Assembly (NCBI GenBank): GCA_934230965.1
Contig: CAKQFW010000086.1
Location: 1 to 8,465, forward strand
Length of the DNA: 8,465 nt
Direction of reading: 5' to 3'
From: an uncultured Prevotella sp.
GTDB taxonomy: Bacteria; Bacteroidota; Bacteroidia; Bacteroidales; Bacteroidaceae
The translations under genes and the position numbers were made by a program. Below, in pieces: positions 1 to 5,698 of this stretch. A model generated the notes under the pieces. The model was not told the origin of the DNA and ran no database searches. It saw nothing but the letters and a program-made list of their open reading frames with translations. Each line of letters starts with the position of its first letter. The stretch's first letter is position 1.

Positions 1-9
1 TTTTAACAG

Positions 10-48
10 AGAGAGTTCTGAGACGAAAGTCTTGGAACTCTTTTTTTT
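10..48 (+). terminator. Rho-independent terminator of an upstream gene outside the window
   Basis: A 12-pair stem (13-24 with 29-40, two G-T wobbles) closes on a GAAA tetraloop and runs straight into eight T residues at 41-48. The flanking A/G residues at 10-12 can pair with the first T residues. It should end a plus-strand transcript that enters from the left; its gene is not in the window. Confidence 0.9.
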
Positions 49-83
49 GCTTGTTACTTTTTGCTGGACGTTGAAAGTCTATC

Positions 84-158
84 TTCGCGCTATGCGCGTT
101 TTATTTGAACACGAATTTCCATGAATTATCCACGAATTATTCCATAAATTATCCAATA
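84..158 (+). repeat. Dispersed intergenic repeat, copy A
   Basis: This copy matches the reverse complement of 8229-8303 almost base for base, including an uninterrupted identical run of about 35 bases. It begins with a short GC hairpin (CGCGC-TAT-GCGCG, 86-98) and continues as four degenerate units of about 11 bases of the form GAATTATCCAC (112-157). Bacteroidales genomes carry many non-coding intergenic repeats, and this looks like such a family. No reading frame is present. Confidence 0.8.
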
Positions 159-183
159 GAACGGTGGCGAGGCCAACTAAAGT

Positions 184-210
184 AGGACGGTGGCCTCTGT
201 GCCCCGTCCT
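184..210. other. Strong GC-rich hairpin in the left intergenic region
   Basis: AGGACGG (184-190) pairs perfectly with CCGTCCT (204-210). After a single bulged T the stem continues as GGC/GCC around the loop CTCTGT. No T-run follows, so it is not an intrinsic terminator. Its left part (AAGTAGGACGGTGGCC) recurs with one change at about 8212-8228 beside the other dispersed repeat copy, so it probably belongs to the repeat family. The rest of 159-306 shows no gene. Confidence 0.5.
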
Positions 211-306
211 CCAGCACCCAACCCTCTACACAACCAGCACGCAGCGCTTCTAAATAGATAACCTCACACATTTCCATGCTTTACTATTATTTGATACCTT
301 TTATTC

Positions 307-337
307 TTGCTTTAGCTTTTACACAATAGTATCTTTG
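307..337 (+). promoter_or_regulatory. Bacteroidetes-type promoter P1 of an rRNA-like leader
   Basis: TTG (307-309), a 20-base spacer and TATCTTTG (330-337) match the Bacteroidetes housekeeping promoter (TTG, 19-21 bases, TAnnTTTG). Transcription should begin near 341, just at the start of a dyad and a boxA-like element. The first gene downstream is at 484. Confidence 0.7.
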
Positions 338-370
338 CACTGCTGAAACGTTCAGCGGTGTTCTTTGACA
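338..370 (+). promoter_or_regulatory. Dyad at the P1 start plus boxA-like antitermination element
   Basis: CACTGCTGAA (338-347) and TTCAGCGGTG (351-360) form a 10-pair stem, one pair a wobble, with loop ACG. Immediately overlapping is TGTTCTTTGACA (359-370), which agrees at 10 of 12 positions with E. coli rRNA boxA (TGCTCTTTAACA). BoxA binds NusB/NusE and resists early termination in rRNA leaders. As the predicted start site lies inside the dyad, it could instead be an operator. No rRNA gene follows in the window. Confidence 0.45.
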
Positions 371-399
371 TATTTACATACCAAATTATACGTGTTCGC

Positions 400-430
400 T
401 TGTTTGTTTTATTTGAAATATATACCTTTG
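400..430 (+). promoter_or_regulatory. Bacteroidetes-type promoter P2 for the 484-900 gene
   Basis: TTG (400-402), a 20-base spacer and TACCTTTG (423-430) form a full match to the Bacteroidetes consensus. Transcription is predicted to start near 434, giving a leader of about 50 bases before the ATG at 484. Confidence 0.75.
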
Positions 431-483
431 TATTCGGTTTTGCCTTTATCATATTTTATTCTTAGAATATTAAACATTAAAAC

Positions 484-900
484 ATGGATAAATCATCTAA
501 AAGAAAAATCTTAGGCTTGGCTATATTTCTTATTGTTGCCGTTGGTTGTCTTATTGCCTCTTTCTATTCATATAATGAATATAAACAAGAAACAACAGTT
601 ATAGAACAGACTGCGCCTATCACCAATTATCGAGTTATTGATACATACATAGTGACTGGTAAAAGATACAACTCTTATTATGCCACTGTTTTGTTTAATG
701 GTCATGAATATAATAGTATTCGTATATCGCCCTATATGTATCGTACGCGCGATTTTAGCGAGCTTCGTGTTTATTATGATAAAAATAATGATGATATGTT
801 TAGTGAGCAAGAGGCTACCATTATATTGCCTCTTCTGATGTTGTGTTTATCTCTGTTCTTTTTCGTTGCTGCTTATAAGGCTTGGAATGAGAAAAAATAA
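484..900 (+). CDS. Small two-helix membrane protein, DUF3592-like topology
   Basis: A 138-residue protein of unknown function. It has a basic N-terminus (KSSKRK), a first hydrophobic helix at about 9-28, a polar domain of about 80 residues rich in Tyr, Ile and Val, a second hydrophobic helix at about 112-131, and a short charged tail. The central part (GHEYNSIRI, then ELRVYYDKNND) reads like the beta-rich loop of DUF3592-type proteins, where a YYD near the second helix is common; this is an analogy by eye, not a confirmed hit. By the positive-inside rule both ends would be cytoplasmic and the loop outside the inner membrane. The start follows an A-rich stretch typical of Bacteroidetes and two promoters. 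No clear terminator separates it from the gene at 1046, so the two may be co-transcribed. Confidence 0.8.
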   Translation: MDKSSKRKILGLAIFLIVAVGCLIASFYSYNEYKQETTVIEQTAPITNYRVIDTYIVTGKRYNSYYATVLFNGHEYNSIRISPYMYRTRDFSELRVYYDKNNDDMFSEQEATIILPLLMLCLSLFFFVAAYKAWNEKK

Positions 901-914
901 AACTATGAGGTGTA

Positions 915-1019
915 TATAATTATGTAGTGATGTAAATGACAGCATAATTAATAAGGTGTATATTTAATGCAAACTATTATGCTTATCATCTATCTCCCTT
1001 CGTTCTTCGAAGGGAGGTA
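915..1019. other. Two hairpins between 484-900 and 1046-1363
   Basis: TAATTATG (917-924) can pair with CATAATTA (943-950). A stronger perfect 9-pair stem lies at 994-1002 with 1008-1016, loop TTCTT, extended by three more pairs to 991-1019. Neither is followed by a T-run, so they do not look like intrinsic terminators. AGGTGTATAT also occurs twice as a direct repeat (908-917 and 954-963). No convincing TAnnTTTG promoter is seen, which suggests the downstream gene is transcribed from upstream. The second hairpin ends 27 bases before the start at 1046. Confidence 0.4.
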
Positions 1020-1045
1020 TAAGATAACGTATATGTAACAGTAAT

Positions 1046-1363
1046 ATGAAAAGAGACGAACATTGGTACGAGAACTATGCGCTGCTTAAGGCGTTTATAG
1101 AGGAAACTGGACATCTGCCTAATAAGAAAAAGGTAGAGAACCGTGGTTTGTTGAATTGGTGGAAGTATAATAAGAAGCTGATAAAGGCGGGTAAACTTGA
1201 TGGTGAGCGTGTGCGCCTGTTAGAAGATCTGAGCAATATGCGAACCTCGATTGAGCCTTCTACTGATATGGTGCCATCGGCCGCAATAAAGCCTTCTAAT
1301 GAGATGCTGTCTTCTAATGAGATGCAGCCTTCTGGCAATCTGCAACTTTCGTTAGATTTATAA
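1046..1363 (+). CDS. Free-standing helicase-associated (HA) domain protein with hexapeptide-repeat tail
   Basis: A 105-residue protein. Residues 6-62 fit the helicase-associated domain (Pfam PF03457 type): aromatic W7 and Y11, then L13/L14 and F17, the GHLP turn at 22-25, paired tryptophans W38-W39, the K-x-GKL stretch at 48-51 and L58/L59. This three-helix domain usually occurs in tandem at the end of large helicases and is thought to bind nucleic acid; here it stands alone with no helicase nearby. Residues 70-99 are five six-residue repeats of form xPSxxM/L/I, probably disordered. The family call is by motif pattern and moderately sure; the cellular role is unknown. It runs convergent to the tRNA gene, with no plus-strand terminator visible in between. 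Confidence 0.75.
   Translation: MKRDEHWYENYALLKAFIEETGHLPNKKKVENRGLLNWWKYNKKLIKAGKLDGERVRLLEDLSNMRTSIEPSTDMVPSAAIKPSNEMLSSNEMQPSGNLQLSLDL
1253..1342 (+). repeat. Five in-frame 18-base repeats in the HA-protein gene
   Basis: Units at 1253, 1271, 1289, 1307 and 1325 encode EPSTDM, VPSAAI, KPSNEM, LSSNEM and QPSGNL. The third and fourth units share CTTCTAATGAGATG exactly, so duplication is recent there, and the outer units are diverged. The period is a multiple of three, so gains or losses of units would keep the frame. Confidence 0.85.
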
Positions 1364-1376
1364 AAACGTGTATAAA

Positions 1377-1411
1377 CAAAAAAGGTTACCTAAGAAATCT
1401 TAGATAACCTT
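1377..1411 (-). terminator. Rho-independent terminator of the tRNA-Arg gene
   Basis: Read on the minus strand, a 13-pair stem (1399-1411 with 1382-1394, one T-G wobble) with loop ATTT is followed by T residues (complement of 1378-1383). It begins 7 bases beyond the tRNA 3' end. On the plus strand no T-run follows, so it should act only on the tRNA transcript. Confidence 0.85.
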
Positions 1412-1417
1412 GCTTTG

Positions 1418-1491
1418 TGACTCCGGCAGGATTCAAACCTGCAACCTTCTGATCCGTAGTCAGATGCTCTATTCAGTTGAGCTACGGAGCC
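1418..1491 (-). tRNA. tRNA-Arg (anticodon ACG)
   Basis: This is a complete 74-base cloverleaf: a 7-pair acceptor stem with one G-T pair, a 4-pair D stem, the anticodon stem TCTGA/TCAGA around loop CTACGGA (anticodon ACG, reads CGU and, after A-to-I editing, CGC/CGA), a 5-base variable loop, a T stem GCAGG/CCTGC and discriminator A. CCA is not encoded and must be added afterwards. The D loop (AACTGAATA) has G18 but A at position 19, and the T loop (TTTGAAT) has T where C56 is normal, so the usual G19-C56 elbow pair appears as A19-U56. It has its own promoter and terminator. Confidence 0.97.
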
Positions 1492-1509
1492 ATTGCTTAT
1501 TTGCGGTTG

Positions 1510-1540
1510 CAAAGGTAAGCATTTCTTTTTAATTAGCAAA
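1510..1540 (-). promoter_or_regulatory. Bacteroidetes-type promoter of tRNA-Arg
   Basis: On the minus strand TTTG (1540-1537), a 19-base spacer and TACCTTTG (1517-1510) fit the consensus. Transcription should start near 1506, about 15 bases before the mature tRNA. Confidence 0.85.
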
Positions 1541-1713
1541 ATATATTAGTGCTTTTTTATTGTTTTCTCCTTAATTTATTTTAGTTTCCCTAAATTTCTT
1601 ATTAGTTATTCTTAATAATCTTCTTGTTTTTCTTAATAGTTCTCTTATTTCTTCAAACTATCTTGTTAATTATCGTTTGTTGTATTTGTCGTCTACCTAT
1701 CTTTTTGTTGCTG
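1541..1713. other. T-rich intergenic stretch without a gene
   Basis: The plus strand is strongly T-rich, with loosely repeated words such as TTCTTATTAG, TTCTTAATAA and TTCTTAATAG at about 1597-1640. It lies between the end of the three-gene minus-strand operon and the tRNA promoter. I found no stem followed by a T-run on the minus strand, so the operon's terminator is not evident; read-through into the tRNA gene is possible. Confidence 0.5.
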
Positions 1714-2349
1714 CTACATGTCTTCGTGTAGGGCAGGGAAGGATATGTGGTATTTGACCGCCAAGAAGCGTATGGCGCATATGACAATGAAGGTGATGAG
1801 CGACACAAATCTTACGTCCATACCTAACAGTGTGAGGCCCCAGTAAACAAAACCACCTACAACGCATGCTGTGGCGTATATTTCTTTCTGGAAGATGACG
1901 GGTAGGTTGTTGAGCACTACGTCGCGTATAACACCTCCCATTGAGCCTGTGATGCATCCCATGATGATGGCTACCCAGAAGGGGTATCCACACTCAAGCG
2001 TCTTCTGTATACCTGCAATGGTAAAGAGGGCCAAGCCCAGTGTGTCGAAGATAAACCAGGCGTTGTCAAGCTTTTTAAGATAATGTGAGAAGATGAGAGC
2101 GAAGAATTGTGCAAAGACGGCACATATCATATACATTGATGATGTCATCCAGAAGGGGGGTACGCCTAACATAACGTCGCGCACCGTGCCTCCGCCTATG
2201 GCTACAGCGATGCCACAGATAAACCCTCCGAACCAGTCGAAGTGTTTGGCTGCGGCATGCCTGATGCCCGATACCACGAATGTGAATGTGCCGAGCACCT
2301 CAATGATTTTCATCAACGAAGTGTAAACTTCGTCAAACTGTGTAATCAT
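1714..2349 (-). CDS. TRIC/YicG-type (UPF0126) inner-membrane protein
   Basis: A 211-residue membrane protein of the family of E. coli YicG and YadS (Pfam PF03458, called glycine transporter or trimeric intracellular cation channel family). The family has two homologous halves of three helices plus a seventh helix. Both halves show the signature here: GGGTVRD at 52-58 and GGVIRD at 138-143, each after a glycine-rich helix. Seven hydrophobic segments can be traced. Bacterial members are inner-membrane proteins; glycine uptake and cation conductance have both been proposed, so the substrate is not certain. The start ATG shares an ATGA with the stop of the dehydrogenase gene, which supports it over the internal Met13. 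It is the last gene of the rarA operon. Confidence 0.9.
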   Translation of the reverse strand: MITQFDEVYTSLMKIIEVLGTFTFVVSGIRHAAAKHFDWFGGFICGIAVAIGGGTVRDVMLGVPPFWMTSSMYMICAVFAQFFALIFSHYLKKLDNAWFIFDTLGLALFTIAGIQKTLECGYPFWVAIIMGCITGSMGGVIRDVVLNNLPVIFQKEIYATACVVGGFVYWGLTLLGMDVRFVSLITFIVICAIRFLAVKYHISFPALHEDM

Positions 2350-3305
2350 ACTTTTGATACAACATTGATGGGAGCGCCTTCGACGAAGGCTTTTATGTTT
2401 TCTTCAGCGATACCCATTAATCGTTTACGTGCTTCAACAGTGGCCCATGCGATATGTTGGGTGAGATAGGCGTGTGGTTGTGCAAACAGTGGGTTGTCGG
2501 CCGTAGGAGGCTCTTGCACCATTACGTCGGCGCCATAGGCTGCCAGATGTCCACTTTCAAGAGCTTCGGCTACATCATTCTCGTTTACCAGCGGTCCGCG
2601 GCCAGTGTTAATTAAGATGGCACCTTTACGCATCTTGCTGAGGGTGTTCTTGTTGAACATCTCTTTGGTTGCCGGCGTCAGCGGACAGTGCAACGAGATG
2701 ATGTCGGCCACGCCCAGCAATCCTTCAAACGTTGTCTTTTGTATGCCAGCGGGCAACTCTGATGCGTTCTTGCTGGTTACGGCAAACACGTCCATGCCAA
2801 AGTCCATGGCCAGTTGTGCTACCTTCTTGCCGATGTTACCCAGGCCGATGATGCCCATGGTGTGAGCTGACAGCTCATGCATGGGTTCGTCCCAATAACA
2901 GAAGTCGGGGTTCTTGCTCCATCGTCCTTCTCGGTTCTGTGTGGCGTAATAGTCAACGCGGTTTGTGATGTTGAGGATATGTGCAAATGTCATTTGTGCC
3001 ACGCTGTCGGTGCTGTATGCCGGAATGTTTGTTACGGTTACGCCATGACGTGCTGCGGCTTCAACGTCTACCACGTTGTATCCTGTAGCCATTACGCCTA
3101 TATATTTAAGGTTGGGCAATGCCTTGATGGTATCTTCGTCAAATACCACCTTATTTGTAAATACAATATCTGCGTCGGCAGCTCGTTGCAGCACCTCTTC
3201 AGGTGTTGAACGTGGGTAAACGGTCAGTTGTCCGAACTGCTCAAAGGGTTTCCATGACAGGTCGCCGGGATTGAGCCCAGCTCCATCTAATACTACTAGT
3301 TTCAT
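2346..3305 (-). CDS. D-2-hydroxyacid dehydrogenase, glycerate dehydrogenase/hydroxypyruvate reductase type
   Basis: A 319-residue NAD(P)-dependent oxidoreductase of full family length. It has a split substrate domain (about 1-100 and 290-319) around a Rossmann domain with GLGNIG at 154-159. The catalytic set is complete: Arg236 in NTGRG, Glu265 in QEPP and His284 in HIAWAT. The ISLHCPLTP stretch (203-211) is typical. The HIAWAT-x-EAR ending and the N-terminal VLDGAGLNPGDLSW resemble glycerate dehydrogenases (HprA), which interconvert hydroxypyruvate and D-glycerate in the cytoplasm; substrate assignment is by similarity only, and other 2-keto acids are possible. It starts 16 bases after the rarA stop and overlaps the next gene by four bases, so it is the middle gene of the operon. 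Confidence 0.92.
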   Translation of the reverse strand: MKLVVLDGAGLNPGDLSWKPFEQFGQLTVYPRSTPEEVLQRAADADIVFTNKVVFDEDTIKALPNLKYIGVMATGYNVVDVEAAARHGVTVTNIPAYSTDSVAQMTFAHILNITNRVDYYATQNREGRWSKNPDFCYWDEPMHELSAHTMGIIGLGNIGKKVAQLAMDFGMDVFAVTSKNASELPAGIQKTTFEGLLGVADIISLHCPLTPATKEMFNKNTLSKMRKGAILINTGRGPLVNENDVAEALESGHLAAYGADVMVQEPPTADNPLFAQPHAYLTQHIAWATVEARKRLMGIAEENIKAFVEGAPINVVSKV

Positions 3306-3321
3306 ACTCGTGTTCTTTCTC

Positions 3322-4593
3322 TTATTTATATCGGTCTCCCCATAGTCGCACCATTCGTTGATATAGCTTATCTTCGGCGGGCGAGTGTTGGGCTTGCCAC
3401 AGGCGCGTGTCTGTTAGTGCGTCGGGCATATATTGTTGTTGTACAAAATTCTCGGGATAGTCGTGGGCATACTTGTAACCATCGCTGTAACCCAGTTCGC
3501 GCATCAAAGCCGTAGGGGCATTGCGCAGATGTAGGGGTACTGGTTGGTTGCCAGTCTTGCGCACCATCTCCAGGGCAGTGTTGATGCCGTTGTATGCCGA
3601 ATTGCTCTTCGGGCTAGTGGCTAGATACACCACGGCCTCTGCCAGCGGAATACGTCCTTCGGGCCAGCCAATCTTCATCACGGCATCGAAGGCAGCGTTG
3701 GCCAGCAGTAGGGCGTTAGGGTTTGCCAGCCCGATGTCTTCGGCAGCGCTTATCACCACACGTCGTGCGATGAATTGTGGGTCTTCGCCTCCCTCAATCA
3801 TTCGAGCCATCCAATAGAGCGCGGCGTCGGGGTCGCTGCCACGAATACTTTTGATAAAGGCCGATATGATGTCGTAGTGCATGTCGCCACCCTTGTCGTA
3901 GGCCAGCGGGTTTTGTTGCAGACGGCGTTCTACGATGTCGTCGTTCAGGGTCACCGTTTCTGTGCTTTCGGCTTCTACCACCAGTTCTAAGATGTTTAGC
4001 AGCTTGCGGGCGTCGCCACCACTGTATCGCAGTATGGCGTCAGTTTGCTCCAGCACAATGTGGCGTTTGCTTAGTTCTACGTCTTCGGTTATGGCTCTAT
4101 TTAGTAGCGCCAGCAAGTCGGCCTTTTCAAGAGGCTTCAGAACATACAGTTGGCAGCGCGACAGTAGCGGGCGTATTACTTCAAACGATGGGTTTTCGGT
4201 AGTGGCACCTATCAGTGTTACCACACCTTGCTCTACGGCTCCTAGTAGCGAGTCTTGCTGCGATTTGCTGAAACGGTGTATCTCGTCGATGAAGAGTATG
4301 GGAGATGCGGTGTTGAAGAAACGGTTATTCTTGGCACGTTCTATTACTTCGCGCACATCTTTCACGCCGCTGGTAACAGCGCTGAGGGTGTAGAAAGGCG
4401 TGTCGAGTTTATGTGCGATGATTTGTGCCAAGGTGGTCTTACCCACTCCTGGAGGCCCCCATAGAATGAATGAGGAAATGCGTCCAGCGTCAATCATTCG
4501 TCTTAGCACGGCATCTTTTCCCACCAAGTGTTGTTGTCCGACATAGTCGTCAAGGCTTTTGGGCCTCATTCTTTCTGCTAAAGGCTGACTCAT
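3322..4593 (-). CDS. rarA: Replication-associated recombination protein A (AAA+ ATPase)
   Basis: A 423-residue clamp-loader-like AAA+ ATPase (RarA/MgsA, bacterial relative of WRNIP1/Mgs1) that acts at stalled or gapped replication forks. Numbered from the ATG at 4593: Walker A GPPGVGKT at 46-53, Walker B with DEIH at 103-106, sensor 1 TTEN at 131-134, arginine finger in LSRC (R146), sensor 2 region GGDARKLLN (R196), then the MgsA C-terminal tetramerisation region with DIGLANP (287-293) and YKYAHDYP (373-380). A frame-open TTG at 4644 would add 17 residues, but that TTG is the -33 element of the promoter and lies upstream of the predicted start of transcription, so the ATG at 4593 is chosen. 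MSQPLAERMRPKSLDDYVGQ is also the normal family N-terminus. First gene of the operon. Confidence 0.97.
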   Translation of the reverse strand: MSQPLAERMRPKSLDDYVGQQHLVGKDAVLRRMIDAGRISSFILWGPPGVGKTTLAQIIAHKLDTPFYTLSAVTSGVKDVREVIERAKNNRFFNTASPILFIDEIHRFSKSQQDSLLGAVEQGVVTLIGATTENPSFEVIRPLLSRCQLYVLKPLEKADLLALLNRAITEDVELSKRHIVLEQTDAILRYSGGDARKLLNILELVVEAESTETVTLNDDIVERRLQQNPLAYDKGGDMHYDIISAFIKSIRGSDPDAALYWMARMIEGGEDPQFIARRVVISAAEDIGLANPNALLLANAAFDAVMKIGWPEGRIPLAEAVVYLATSPKSNSAYNGINTALEMVRKTGNQPVPLHLRNAPTALMRELGYSDGYKYAHDYPENFVQQQYMPDALTDTRLWQAQHSPAEDKLYQRMVRLWGDRYK

Positions 4594-4613
4594 ATTTTTT
4601 TGTTCTAGTAAGG

Positions 4614-4644
4614 CAAAATTAGGAAAAACATACGAAATGAGCAA
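4614..4644 (-). promoter_or_regulatory. Bacteroidetes-type promoter of the rarA operon
   Basis: On the minus strand TTG (4644-4642), a 20-base spacer and TAATTTTG (4621-4614) give a full consensus match. The predicted start near 4610 leaves a leader of about 17 bases before the rarA ATG. Confidence 0.85.
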
Positions 4645-4662
4645 AATTTATTATGGAAAAAC

Positions 4663-4693
4663 TTGTGAATTAGCAATATTGTATATACTTTTG
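4663..4693 (+). promoter_or_regulatory. Bacteroidetes-type promoter of the acidic-tail protein gene
   Basis: TTG (4663-4665), a 20-base spacer and TACTTTTG (4686-4693) match the consensus. Its -33 element is 18 bases from that of the divergent rarA promoter. The predicted start near 4697 gives a leader of about 138 bases before the ATG at 4835, and about 16 bases before a short upstream ORF at 4713. Confidence 0.85.
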
Positions 4694-4712
4694 CAGCACT
4701 CCTTGCAGAGGG

Positions 4713-4838
4713 ATGTGTTTTGGTGTCTCCTGTAGTAGGGGCATACAGCCATCTTTTATTCAGGGAATATGCACTATCTCGTATGTGCATCAGTATTTAA
4801 GTAAAGAGTATATTGAAAATATTAAGATATATATATGA
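4713..4838 (+). CDS. Possible 41-residue leader ORF overlapping the next start
   Basis: ATG at 4713 is followed by 40 open codons and a TGA at 4836-4838, which overlaps the ATG at 4835 as ATGA. The ATG lies about 16 bases from the predicted transcription start, like the leader of the divergent rarA gene. The peptide begins MCFGVSCSRG and ends ENIKIYI, with three cysteines in the first 20 residues and a mixed polar C-terminal half. It has no recognised family and no clear signal peptide or membrane helix. An open frame of this length can arise by chance, so the evidence is position and coupling only. If real, its translation could set initiation of the downstream gene. Confidence 0.3.
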   Translation: MCFGVSCSRGIQPSFIQGICTISYVHQYLSKEYIENIKIYI

Positions 4839-5644
4839 AACAACAGAAAGGATTGACGTATAAGACATTAACTAAAGGTAATGTGTGGGGCTTACAGGAG
4901 AACGATGTTTTTCGTTTGATGGAAGCCGCTGCTAAAGATGCCGATTTTAAGGACAACTTCCGTCACTTTGTTGATATTATCAAGTGTGCATTTGAGGTAG
5001 AAGAGGTGAAGGTGAACCGTCCAGAGGTAATTGCCAAATACGAGGCACGTGGTTTGAAAGTGGCTCCTATCAATATGGACGACAAAACCGTTGTGAAGTA
5101 TGCTGTGAAGAAGCGCCCCATACAGCGCGTTACTGATCTTACCTACGAGAATATTCATCACATCTCGGCTGTGAAGTTGCTGGAGGTTATCGACCGCAAC
5201 TTTGGTGGTGGCTGGGACTCGTTGTCGCAAAGCATACAAGACATTATCGAGAGTGGTTTCGATATCAGCACCACCACATTGCCTAAAGATCGTTTGCACA
5301 AGGCTGGTGGCATGTATGAGAAGAAGGTGAACGACGGCTTTGAGGTGCTTGAGATACCTAAGGGCTCGTGGGTAGAAGCCATCTTTGCAAAGGAAAAGCC
5401 CGAGATGTTGAAGATGAAAGACACCCTGGCCGAGGACAAGGTGGAGAAGCGTTTCTCTGATGACGAGGAGGATGACGACGAAGACTTGCCCGAGATTGAC
5501 GATCGTTACAATGATGATGACGATGATGATGATACTTTTGATGAAGACAAGTTGACAGAAGAAAGCTATCGCACTACCTTCGACACTGATCCCGACGAGC
5601 TGAATATGGAAGCCGAGGATGTGAGTGACGACGACGACTATTAA
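4835..5644 (+). CDS. Unrecognised protein with a strongly acidic C-terminal tail
   Basis: A 269-residue soluble protein that I cannot assign to a family. Residues 1-205 look folded and mixed alpha/beta, with balanced charge. Features include an N-terminal helical part (about 22-57), a basic VKYAVKKRPIQR (86-97), a helix ending in FGGGWDSLSQSIQDIIESGFD (123-143), and a GSWVEAIF segment (177-184). From about 208 to the end nearly every second residue is Asp or Glu, including seven Asp in a row at 227-233 encoded by GAY codons (5513-5533). No signal peptide or membrane helix is seen. Such tails occur in nucleic-acid mimics, RNA polymerase delta subunits and histone or ribosome chaperones; that is analogy, not homology. 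It has its own promoter, diverges from rarA, and ends in a strong terminator. The ATG at 4835 is the first of its frame. Confidence 0.85.
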   Translation: MKQQKGLTYKTLTKGNVWGLQENDVFRLMEAAAKDADFKDNFRHFVDIIKCAFEVEEVKVNRPEVIAKYEARGLKVAPINMDDKTVVKYAVKKRPIQRVTDLTYENIHHISAVKLLEVIDRNFGGGWDSLSQSIQDIIESGFDISTTTLPKDRLHKAGGMYEKKVNDGFEVLEIPKGSWVEAIFAKEKPEMLKMKDTLAEDKVEKRFSDDEEDDDEDLPEIDDRYNDDDDDDDTFDEDKLTEESYRTTFDTDPDELNMEAEDVSDDDDY

Positions 5645-5668
5645 GACGAACCTTTATATTGCAAGCAT

Positions 5669-5681
5669 ACCACGTTGTGGT
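5669..5681. promoter_or_regulatory. Short dyad ACCAC-GTT-GTGGT, possible activator site
   Basis: A perfect 5-base inverted repeat with a 3-base centre lies 72 bases upstream of the -24 element of the putative sigma-54 promoter. Enhancer-binding activators of sigma-54 usually bind dyads about 80-150 bases upstream, so position is near but not squarely typical. It could equally be a small hairpin in the 3' end of the preceding transcript. Confidence 0.25.
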
Positions 5682-5698
5682 TTGTTAGAGATACTACA

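Noticed and set aside
994..1016. Perfect 9-pair hairpin as terminator of the 484-900 gene
   Set aside because: No T-run follows on either strand; listed only as a hairpin.
1541..1713. Integration site (attR) scar next to the tRNA gene
   Set aside because: No copy of the tRNA 3' end and no integrase were found in the window.
2618..2633. Second sigma-54-like site (TGGCAC then GC at proper spacing)
   Set aside because: The TT before GC is missing, it lies inside the dehydrogenase gene, and nothing in that direction would use it.
4594..4644. N-terminal extension of RarA from a TTG start
   Set aside because: That TTG is the promoter -33 element and lies upstream of the predicted transcript start; family members start at the MSQPLAERMRP methionine.
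4605..4790. Minus-strand open frame upstream of rarA
   Set aside because: It runs through both divergent promoters and has no start region or recognisable protein features.
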